DNA of 35,130 nt from CAYNDB01 sp964395915 (GTDB taxonomy: Bacteria > Nitrospinota_A > UBA7883 > JAJRTC01): contig CAYNDB010000010.1 in the NCBI GenBank assembly GCA_964395915.1, positions 1 through 35,130 of the forward strand, read 5' to 3'. Both the position numbers and the translations under genes were made by a program. The notes under the pieces were generated by a model. It was not told the DNA's origin, did not search any database, and saw only the letters and a program-made list of their open reading frames with translations. Numbering within the stretch: the first letter of the stretch is position 1; each line of letters starts with the position of its first letter. Shown one piece after another: positions 25,034 through 31,915 of the stretch.

Positions 25034-25963
25034 TTAACGGCCGAAGGCGAACTGGCCCTGGGCCGTGAATATGGTATTTGATTCAGTCTCGCCAGAGACT
25101 TTCCATCGATACGCCTTGCCGGGTGAGGTCAGGTCGCGCGGGGCTACGATGAACGTTTCAGTGGTTTTCGTGTCGAAGATATCCTTTGCCCCCGCAGGGG
25201 TGATCTCCGCAAGGTGGAAGTTGTAGCCTTCGGCTCCTTCGACTTTGCTCCAGCTAAACCTTATCCGTCCGTCGTTTGTTTTTTCTACCGAAAGCCCGGC
25301 GTCTGATTCGCCTAACTTCCTGCCGGAATCCGAGAAACCAAAAGATGGGCCGGACTGCTTTGGCTGTTCGTACAGCGAAAAGACTCCGTTTGAACCGATA
25401 TCGATAATTTGGTCAGAGCTATTCGGTGTCCAGAAAAGCATGAATATAAGCAGTGAAGCGGCGAAAGCGTATGCAGGCGCTGGAGATGATATCCACCTCC
25501 CAAAAGTTTCCCATATTGATGATTTTGGATCAGCGGTTGTTTGCGGCTCTGGAGAGCGGTTAAGCACAGCGGCTTTGTATCGTTCAGGGGTTTGTCCGGC
25601 GATATCCAGAACTCCGGCCGCCATATTTGCGCTCGACCATGTGAAATACGCCGCCCGTTCAAAACAGATATCGCACTCTTTGGTATGCTCGGAAAATATA
25701 GCGCGCTCGGCCTCTGGCAGGCGGTTTCCAAGAAAATCTCCCATAAGCTCTTCCGGCACACAGTTGTCGGTAAGCTTGTGAGCGACGATATTTTCCGGAG
25801 CCGTATTCAAGGAGGCGCGCAGAGTCTGCAAGGATATGAAACGCGCCCGGCAACTCCCGCACGTTTCGATGTGAGCCTTCGCTTTCTCTCTTGCCTCGTC
25901 TTTCAGGGCAGGATCGGCGTATGCCAGCAATTCCGAAATATCAAGATGGCTCATTTTTTTCAT
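25034..25963 (-). CDS. Membrane anti-sigma factor with two zinc-finger (ZAS) motifs
   Basis: A 309-residue protein. Two HxxxCxxC motifs (H31-C35-C38 and H93-C97-C100) are the anti-sigma zinc-binding signature, here present twice. A transmembrane helix (about 164-178, AYAFAASLLIFMLFW) follows. The C-terminal part (about 215-309) looks like a beta-rich, fibronectin-like periplasmic domain ending AQGQFAFGR. It follows the region-4-like ORF by 3 bases, so it very probably binds the split sigma factor. A second start at M4 is possible. Two ZAS motifs for a two-part sigma factor is a notable match, though direct pairing is speculation. Confidence 0.82.
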   Translation of the reverse strand: MKKMSHLDISELLAYADPALKDEAREKAKAHIETCGSCRARFISLQTLRASLNTAPENIVAHKLTDNCVPEELMGDFLGNRLPEAERAIFSEHTKECDICFERAAYFTWSSANMAAGVLDIAGQTPERYKAAVLNRSPEPQTTADPKSSIWETFGRWISSPAPAYAFAASLLIFMLFWTPNSSDQIIDIGSNGVFSLYEQPKQSGPSFGFSDSGRKLGESDAGLSVEKTNDGRIRFSWSKVEGAEGYNFHLAEITPAGAKDIFDTKTTETFIVAPRDLTSPGKAYRWKVSGETESNTIFTAQGQFAFGR

Positions 25964-25966
25964 GTT

Positions 25967-26593
25967 TTATACCCCCGTCTCGTCCAGAATAGCCCGGAGC
26001 GCCGAGGGTGTTAATCCAATATCCTCACTGTTCATATTGGAACGGACAATATCCAGCAGTTTTCGAATATTTTTTTCAAGTTCGTAAAATACATCCTGCG
26101 CAGAGGTGTCATTTATTGATTTTTTACTTGAGATATTAACACCTATGTTATTGTAAAAATTAAGAATTTCTTTTGCTTTCATTTCCTTGTTAAACCACAG
26201 GTCAAGCAGGTGTCGGCCATCTTTGGGCATATTTTCAAGCGATTTTTTCAATATGTCATAAAACCTGTCCAGGGCCACTTGTTCTACTATATCCATATCC
26301 CGGGCTGGTAGTTCAAAAGGTCTGCCGGGGTTGTCTTCTTCCTTGGCTGGCTGGTCGATCGGGTAAAACACCGGGTTTTGGACCAGGTCGAGCGCGCCGC
26401 TTATTACGAGAGCGTTTTGCACGTTTTTAATCATTTCCTGCGTTTCCGGGAGTGGAGCGTCGATCTCTTTTGCGATAAAGCTCCCATCCCTTTTCATCCT
26501 GAGGAAGACGAACACCGCCTGTTCCTTTTCCGAAAGCTTCTGTATGGCTACAGGAAGCCTTTTGCGCGCAGACGGGCTTAAAAGGTTATCCAT
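25967..26593 (-). CDS. Region-4-like half of a putative split sigma factor
   Basis: A 208-residue protein. Residues 5-68 (PVAIQKLSEKEQAVFVFLRM...IAKEI...EMIKNVQNALV) resemble sigma region 4: a basic helix, LSEKEQAVF, then a helix-turn-helix. Residues about 105-180 (LENMPKDGRHLLDLWFNKEM then KAKEI, ending FYELEKNIRKLLDIV) look like a second, divergent copy. No region 2 is present; that lies in the preceding ORF, 4 bases upstream. An in-frame TAG stands directly before its ATG, so it cannot be reached by a simple frameshift from the upstream ORF. Translation by coupling is likely. The sigma call is inference from pattern. Confidence 0.55.
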   Translation of the reverse strand: MDNLLSPSARKRLPVAIQKLSEKEQAVFVFLRMKRDGSFIAKEIDAPLPETQEMIKNVQNALVISGALDLVQNPVFYPIDQPAKEEDNPGRPFELPARDMDIVEQVALDRFYDILKKSLENMPKDGRHLLDLWFNKEMKAKEILNFYNNIGVNISSKKSINDTSAQDVFYELEKNIRKLLDIVRSNMNSEDIGLTPSALRAILDETGV

Positions 26594-26597
26594 CTAT

Positions 26598-27011
26598 TTA
26601 AAACGCCCTGCCATATTTCCACCTGAGCCAGTCAATGTAGAACTCGCGTGAATTCAGGATGGTCCATACGAATGTTGAAAGAAGACAATTGTTTTTCCCG
26701 GAATATTTTTTTATTCGGCGCTTAAGCTGTTCGAATATCCATATATAAGTGTCCATCCCTTCGTCGCATTCGGGAAGCATGGAGCTTGGAGAGCCGCCTC
26801 CACGCTGTATGGAAAGGCTCAAAAGGCCGCAAAAATAGGTTCCGGCGGAATAACCGCAATGTTTAACGCACCACTCTTTCGCCTTGTATAGCGTCCAGTC
26901 GGTGTAGCTTTCCACAAATTTTTCCCATGCTTTTTCGTCATCCGCCACGATTTTGCCCACAATCTCGATATCGCGTTGCACTTTGTCGGGAATGGTTTTG
27001 GATACACTCAT
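26598..27011 (-). CDS. Region-2-like half of a putative split ECF sigma factor
   Basis: A 137-residue protein from ATG 27011 (an upstream TTG at 27047 would add 12 residues). ADDEKAWEKFVESYTDWTLY matches the first helix of sigma region 2. DEGMDTYIWIFEQLKRR matches the core-binding helix (usual DLVQEVFLRL). YSGKNNCLLSTFVWTILN continues into SREFYIDWLRWKYGR, the -10 recognition and melting helix. The protein stops right after this, so region 4 is missing and is supplied by the next ORF. Four cysteines (48, 52, 61, 82) lie in an insert between the helices, unusual for ECF factors and possibly sensory. A promoter directly ahead leaves almost no leader. Confidence 0.65.
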   Translation of the reverse strand: MSVSKTIPDKVQRDIEIVGKIVADDEKAWEKFVESYTDWTLYKAKEWCVKHCGYSAGTYFCGLLSLSIQRGGGSPSSMLPECDEGMDTYIWIFEQLKRRIKKYSGKNNCLLSTFVWTILNSREFYIDWLRWKYGRAF

Positions 27012-27017
27012 CAGCCG

Positions 27018-27047
27018 ATTATAGGCGGTGGTTATTAAGACGGTCAA
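27018..27047 (-). promoter_or_regulatory. Sigma70-type promoter ending at the sigma operon start codon
   Basis: On the minus strand TTGACC (27042-27047) and TATAAT (27018-27023) are 18 bases apart. The first base of ATG 27011 is 7 bases after the -10 box, so the transcript would begin at or next to the start codon. It lies in the gap after the acyltransferase gene. Confidence 0.6.
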
Positions 27048-27061
27048 TAAAGGCTGTCATA

Positions 27062-27727
27062 TTAGTCGGTATTCTCAAAAAACTTGTCCGCTTGCGAAGT
27101 TATGGAAATAAGCCTGGCCTCAAGCTCATCCCGTTTTTCTTCCAGTGTAGCCGAGTCGCAACCTTTCGGGACGCTTACAGGTTCGCCATACATCACGACG
27201 ACTTTTGAAAACGGTTTCGGGATTATCATCCTGTCCCAGCTATTCAATGTCCAGCATTTTGAAAACGAAAATGTGACAGGTAGAGCCTTCGCCCCCGTGA
27301 GCTTGGAGATCATTAATGCGCCAGGTTGCAAAGTAAATAATGGCCCTCGCGACCCGTCGGCGATAATAGCGATATTAAATCCGTTGTTTGCATGTCTTGT
27401 AAGCTCCCGCAATGCTTTTCGCGCATTTTTATAAGAGGACCCGCGCACTATTCCATATCCAAAAAACGAAAGAGCGCGAGATGCTGTTTCTCCGTCTGCG
27501 CTGGCGCTTATAAGAACTTTCCATTGTGAATGAGTCTTGCGATAATGATATGGGACGTAAAACAGCCTGCCATGCCAGAACACCAATATAATCGGTTTTC
27601 CCTCGTCATCCATTCTTTGCTTAATCTCGGCGCCAGCCACCGTAACCCGAAGCGTGGAGCAGATGAGGCGCATAGCGAGATAGAGTATGGGCGGAATAAA
27701 ATATGTGTTAATTAGTTTTTTCAACAT
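27062..27727 (-). CDS. DUF374-family lysophospholipid acyltransferase-like protein
   Basis: A 221-residue membrane-associated protein. An N-terminal hydrophobic helix is followed by PIILVFWHGRLFYVPY (the HxR motif used by this family in place of HX4D), ISASADGETASRALSFFGY, GSSYKNARKALREL, and IIADGSRGP, all conserved in DUF374 proteins. The family acts in lipid A or phospholipid acylation. It ends 50 bases before ATG 27011 of the sigma ORF and shares its strand, so read-through is possible although the sigma operon has its own promoter. Confidence 0.87.
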   Translation of the reverse strand: MLKKLINTYFIPPILYLAMRLICSTLRVTVAGAEIKQRMDDEGKPIILVFWHGRLFYVPYHYRKTHSQWKVLISASADGETASRALSFFGYGIVRGSSYKNARKALRELTRHANNGFNIAIIADGSRGPLFTLQPGALMISKLTGAKALPVTFSFSKCWTLNSWDRMIIPKPFSKVVVMYGEPVSVPKGCDSATLEEKRDELEARLISITSQADKFFENTD

Positions 27728-27798
27728 ACAGGTTTCTTGCGCCCAAATATTTTGGAAATTAGTGTTGGAAGTATGCGCCCGATAAATGTTTTGACAGG

Positions 27799-28764
27799 CT
27801 ACAAAACTATTCGCGGGTCAATAACAGTTTCCAGAAACAGTTCTTTTTCTAATATTTTCTTTGCCTTGGCAACGTCTTTCGTAATTTGCCCCTTCAGAGC
27901 CTCCACATTTTCAAAGGTCTGTTCATCTCTCAATCGCTCCACAAAAAATATTTCGATCTCCGAACCGTAAATATCTCCCTCATGATCTAAAAGGTGAACT
28001 TCCACTATGAAGTCGTCCCTGTTAAAAGTCGGGTTGTAGCCTATATTGACAACTCCCCTATGCCATTTGCCATGGCTTACTCTTGCGAATACAGCGTATA
28101 CGCCAATGGCGGGTATAAGCTCGTACGGGGTGTCAAGGTTAGCGGTCGGGAATCCGATAGTTTTTCCCCTGTGATATCCGGAAACCACTTTGCCGGCGAT
28201 AGAGTAGTATCGGCCCAGAAACCTGGAGGCCTTCCTGATTTCACCATCTACTAGAAGAGACCTGATGGCGGTGGACGATACCCGCTCTTCATCCACACTT
28301 ACGGCGTCTACCACTTCAACGCTAAAACCAAGCTCATCGCCCATCTTTTTAAGGTAGTCTATTGTTCCGGACTTTCCCCTGCCAAATGAATAGTCGTGAC
28401 CGACGTATACAACATCCATGTTAAGTCCGTTCTTTAATTTTTTGGCGAAATCTCTTGGGTGCATTCTTGCAAATTCCCTGGTGAAATCGGCGCATATGGT
28501 CATATCTATTCCGCATGCGGCGATAAGCTCCATTTTTTTCTTGAACGTGCTGAGCAAGGTCAGGTTCCGCTCCGGCGCCAGGATTTTTAGCGGATGCGGG
28601 TCAAACGTATAGACCACCGACGTCCCGCCGATATTTTTAGCATGTTCGATAACCTTAAGAAAAATTTCCTTATGTCCAACATGCACACCGTCAAAATTGC
28701 CGAGAGTGATTACCGGCTTGACCGGTTTTTCTGTCAGGTTTCGAAGTCCACGAACTATTTTCAT
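27799..28764 (-). CDS. ribF: Bifunctional riboflavin kinase / FMN adenylyltransferase
   Basis: A 321-residue enzyme making FMN and FAD from riboflavin. The N-terminal nucleotidyltransferase has LGNFDGVHVGHKE and, later, SVDEERVSSTAIRSLL. The C-terminal kinase domain has GYHRGKTIGFPTANL, then GVVNIGYNPTF and EVHLLD. Length matches the family norm. The FMN it makes serves flavoproteins generally. It lies 71 bases upstream of the acyltransferase gene on the same strand; the ribosome site (GCGGAA) is weak. Confidence 0.95.
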   Translation of the reverse strand: MKIVRGLRNLTEKPVKPVITLGNFDGVHVGHKEIFLKVIEHAKNIGGTSVVYTFDPHPLKILAPERNLTLLSTFKKKMELIAACGIDMTICADFTREFARMHPRDFAKKLKNGLNMDVVYVGHDYSFGRGKSGTIDYLKKMGDELGFSVEVVDAVSVDEERVSSTAIRSLLVDGEIRKASRFLGRYYSIAGKVVSGYHRGKTIGFPTANLDTPYELIPAIGVYAVFARVSHGKWHRGVVNIGYNPTFNRDDFIVEVHLLDHEGDIYGSEIEIFFVERLRDEQTFENVEALKGQITKDVAKAKKILEKELFLETVIDPRIVL

Positions 28765-28925
28765 ACGGTTTTTCCGCTTATGTAATAAACAAGAATGATA
28801 ACAGGATTTGCTCCTTTACGTCATGTCTGCTTTTTGCTCGATAGTGTTTCAGTTTGAAATAATAATCCTATGGTTTTCAATTGTTGAGATCCTTCTCCTT
28901 TGGCTCAGGATGGCAATTCAAGCTG

Positions 28926-28966
28926 TGTCACCCTGAGCGCGAGCGTAACGAGCGGTCGAAGGGCCT
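28926..28966. repeat. GTCACCCTGAGCG-type dispersed repeat
   Basis: The sequence GTCACCCTGAGCGCGAGCG is followed by TAACGAGCGGTCGAAGGGCC. This pattern (a CCCTGAGCG arm facing a TCGAAGGG arm) recurs as an intergenic palindrome in many bacterial genomes. It is the only notable content of the non-coding stretch 28765-29026. Confidence 0.55.
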
Positions 28967-29026
28967 CAGCTATTGAAAAAATCCAAACTGAGACGCTACC
29001 TTTTGCTCAAAACGGTTTCAATTAGG

Positions 29027-29940
29027 TTACCTTGCATAAATGGCTTTTGCCACACTTGCCGCCTGTTTGATAACCGAAGAAAATAAACCAGGGCCACCGA
29101 GACATATTTTGCAGAAATCCAATGTTGGCCGAAACCGGTCAAAGTTTTCCCTTATAGATTTTGTTTTATTGAGGTCCAGTATATCGACGATTTTTTTATC
29201 TCTAATATTTCCAACCGCATTTAATCCATTGTAGTCCAAACAACATGTCGTAACGTCTCCATTGACTAATATGCCAAAATCATTTTTGAATGTATTGCAT
29301 GCTCCAAACATAGCTTTTGAGTATGATTTATATTGTTTATTTTCTGTCAGAAACAATGAGAACAACTTGCCATTGGCGATAGTGATACCATCGTAGATCG
29401 TAATATAGTCTTGAAACGGACTAATTTTTATATTCCTGTACGATGATGTGTCCTTGCCTGACTTACCTGCTGTTTCCAAACAAAATTCGTAAAATTCTTT
29501 TATTACTGAAGAGTTGGCCTCCGGGTTTGTAAGGTGTCTTGTGTTCCTCAGCGATAGGAGGTTAAAAAAANNNNNNNNNNNNNNNNNNNNNNNNNNNNNN
29601 NNNNNNNNNNNNNNNNNNNNNNNNNNNNNNNNNNNNNNNNNNNNNNNNNNNNNNNNNNNNNNNNNNNNNNCCGGCATAATTCAACAACACCTTTATGTAA
29701 TAATGGCTCTCCCATTATGTGAAGGGTTATCCTGCTAGCCAGGTTGTATTCAGCGATCTCTGAAATGATTTTTTTTGCAAAAGCCGTTTCCATGAAAAGT
29801 TTTTTTCTGGTCTGGCTTTCACTGGGACAAAAGTCGCAGTCGAAATTGCACGCATTTGTTATCTCAATATAGATAACATAAAACCTTGGCGTAGATACCA
29901 TTCTACTTTGCCCCATATTTGTAATAAAAATAGATAACAC
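29027..29940 (-). CDS. Radical SAM protein with SPASM-type C-terminus, broken by assembly gap
   Basis: The N-terminal piece (29671-29940) contains ITNACNFDCDFCPSE, the CxxxCxxC cluster motif of radical SAM enzymes, and HIMGEPLLH, the SAM-binding strand. The C-terminal piece (29027-29570) has a cysteine-rich tail: FGACNTF, GDVTTCCLDYNG, and FCKICLGGPG, like SPASM auxiliary-cluster domains. The frames differ across the 100-N gap, which only shows that the gap length is arbitrary. Candidate starts are GTG 29940 or internal ATGs; none has a strong ribosome site. The gene is A+T-rich and has no obvious substrate peptide nearby, so the reaction is unknown. Confidence 0.75.
29571..29670. other. Assembly gap (100 N) inside the radical SAM gene
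   Basis: Exactly 100 N. No duplicated flank is visible. Confidence 0.95.
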
Positions 29941-30065
29941 ATTTATTTATATTACCAATATAGGGTTACAGGGCGAAAGTAGCTAATTTTTCAATTGAAG
30001 GAGGGATTTCTTTTTTCAACTCCTAAAGACGAATATAATGTTTAAAAACAAAAATATGGAAAGTT

Positions 30066-31454
30066 ATGCGCTATTTTATTTTCGTAGACAGGTTTGATCT
30101 GCTGCCTGTAATAACCGGTTTTATCAATGACGGCGATGAAATGGTGTTGATAAACATCGGCCAGTTAAAATGTACCGGTGAAATTCGTGTTCCGGGCCGT
30201 ATTATGGAATGGGACGAGATTTCCCTGGAGGAAGTCGACAGTCTGGATATTACCGGGCATGACAAAGTAATTATTTCGACCATTGACGGCGGCAGATTCT
30301 CTAGTCTTATAGAAAAACTTTCATCTGAAAAAATCCCGCCGCCGATACTTGTTTTTACGGAAGGAGGCTTGTTTTTTCCTGGGGTAGACCATTCTAACGT
30401 AGCTGTCGTCGACCTTGCCGATATCGTAAAGCATCAGCTTAATAATGAATGGAAGCTGATTGAAACCAGACGAAAAGCGTTTGAGCTTCGCGCGATTTTA
30501 TCCACTGCCGAAAAGGTATTGATACTTACGCAGAACGACCCGGACCCGGACGCCATCGCTTGTGGCCTGGCCGTCCAAGCGTTGCTGGAAAGAAACAGGA
30601 CAACGGCTCCTATCTGCACATTCGGCGAGGTGACACGGAATGAAAATCTTGCGATGATCGCGCATCTTCGCACAACAGTGCGAACAATAGCCAAGGAAGA
30701 CTTGAGCCGATTCGACAAGGTGGTGATGGTGGATACGCAGCCGCCATATTTCCCGGATGGGTTGTTTGACAAGGTAGACGTGGTTATAGATCACCACCCT
30801 CATAAGAGAGACTACAAAGTTACGTTAAAAGATGTGAACATAGCTTATGGCGCCACTTCCACCATGTTATATGAATACCTGATTTCTACAGACACAAAGA
30901 TAAACCGGCGGCTTGCCACGGCGCTTCTTTACGGAATCATTACCGACACAATGTATCTTGCGCGGGATACCTCGAAGCGGGATTTCGAGGCGTTTACCGC
31001 GCTTTGGCCCATGGCGAATTCAAATATGCTCGCCAGCATGTCCAGGCCAAGGCTCGACCCGGAGGAGCTGTCTTATTTCGTGAGGGCGATCAAGAACAGG
31101 AAAGTCGCCGGCTCTTTTGTTTTTATTTGGTTGGGGACCGTTAAAAGGGAGGATATCATCCCGCGTCTGGCGGATTTTTCGTTACAGATAGGTGAAGCCG
31201 TATGGTCTGCCGTATGCGGTAAATATGAGGATGAGGTGGTAATATCGATCCGAAACATGGGCTTGACAAGTGATGCGGGGGAGGTTGCCAGAACGTTGTT
31301 CGGAAAATTGGGCTCCGCTGGAGGGCACCGCTCCATGGCAAAAGCTGTCTTGCCACTTAAAGAATTCAAGAGCGGTTTGAAAATAAAAAATATGAAACAG
31401 ATCGGGGAGAAGCTTTTTGATATGCTCAGCAACGAGCTTGCGGACGAACTGTAA
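30066..31454 (+). CDS. DHH-family phosphoesterase, NrnA-like, with extra N-terminal domain
   Basis: A 462-residue protein. Residues about 1-140 form an unassigned alpha/beta domain. The DHH domain begins near 150: ILTQNDPDPDAIACG gives the first metal-binding aspartates, VVMVDTQPP the next, and VVIDHHPHK the DHH motif. GATSTMLYEYL and LLYGIITDT follow. The C-terminal DHHA1 domain ends with GGHRSMAKA. NrnA-like enzymes degrade nanoRNA or cyclic dinucleotides. If the latter, it could take part in second-messenger turnover, but that is not shown. GGAAAG precedes the ATG. Confidence 0.87.
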   Translation: MRYFIFVDRFDLLPVITGFINDGDEMVLINIGQLKCTGEIRVPGRIMEWDEISLEEVDSLDITGHDKVIISTIDGGRFSSLIEKLSSEKIPPPILVFTEGGLFFPGVDHSNVAVVDLADIVKHQLNNEWKLIETRRKAFELRAILSTAEKVLILTQNDPDPDAIACGLAVQALLERNRTTAPICTFGEVTRNENLAMIAHLRTTVRTIAKEDLSRFDKVVMVDTQPPYFPDGLFDKVDVVIDHHPHKRDYKVTLKDVNIAYGATSTMLYEYLISTDTKINRRLATALLYGIITDTMYLARDTSKRDFEAFTALWPMANSNMLASMSRPRLDPEELSYFVRAIKNRKVAGSFVFIWLGTVKREDIIPRLADFSLQIGEAVWSAVCGKYEDEVVISIRNMGLTSDAGEVARTLFGKLGSAGGHRSMAKAVLPLKEFKSGLKIKNMKQIGEKLFDMLSNELADEL

Positions 31455-31479
31455 AGGTTGCAAAAAGGAAATTAAATCC

Positions 31480-31509
31480 TTGACCGTTTATTGCGTAATA
31501 AACTACAAT
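31480..31509 (+). promoter_or_regulatory. rpsU promoter with a palindromic spacer
   Basis: TTGACC (31480-31485) and TACAAT (31504-31509) are 18 bases apart. The whole spacer is a perfect dyad, GTTTATT-GCGT-AATAAAC (31486-31503), a likely operator or a hairpin ending the preceding gene. Confidence 0.6.
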
Positions 31510-31534
31510 GCCCAATTCTACATGATACGGACGT

Positions 31535-31585
31535 ATAATTAATCAGCTAATTATTGTATATCAGACGCTTCGGAATGCTCCGAAG
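31535..31585 (+). promoter_or_regulatory. Structured rpsU leader: two hairpins
   Basis: ATAATTA/TAATTAT (31535-31554) and CTTCGG/CCGAAG (31568-31585) can fold in the predicted 5' untranslated region, ahead of the AGGAGG site at 31607-31612. A regulatory role is inferred. Confidence 0.4.
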
Positions 31586-31616
31586 GCTTGTAGGTAATAT
31601 ATAGTCAGGAGGAATA

Positions 31617-31808
31617 TTGCAGGTAAGGGTTGTTAACCAGAGGGTGGACCAGGCTCTTAAGGCTCTTAAAAGACAGCTTTTAAAAGATGGGCTGTGGAAA
31701 GAGTTGAAAAAAAGGAGAGCGTACGAAAAGCCATCCGCCAAGCGTAAACGAAAACAAAAAGAAGCGCTTAAAAAACGCAGGAAAAACCAGTTTAAAGTTT
31801 ATATCTAG
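31617..31808 (+). CDS. rpsU: 30S ribosomal protein S21
   Basis: A 63-residue, strongly basic protein (VRVVNQRVDQALKALKRQL... then KRRAYEKPSAKRKRKQKEA) with the length and layout of S21, which helps 16S rRNA anti-Shine-Dalgarno pairing. The start is TTG 31617, 4 bases after AGGAGG. It stands alone between the DHH gene and the helicase gene. Confidence 0.93.
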   Translation: MQVRVVNQRVDQALKALKRQLLKDGLWKELKKRRAYEKPSAKRKRKQKEALKKRRKNQFKVYI

Positions 31809-31915
31809 CGGAAAATTCCTTGGGCGACAGTTTCCTTTTAGCCCCCCTAGCCGTCAAGGATAATCGCTTTACCTTCGCAAGCATTTCGGATCATGCGTTA
31901 AAACAGGAGAAATTT

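Noticed and set aside
26594..26612. Programmed frameshift joining the two sigma ORFs
   Set aside because: A TAG directly precedes the second ATG in its own frame and TAA closes the first, so a single slip cannot fuse them.
31820..31915. Upstream extension of the helicase frame from TTG 31820
   Set aside because: No family similarity, and ATG 31916 has an AGGAGA ribosome site.
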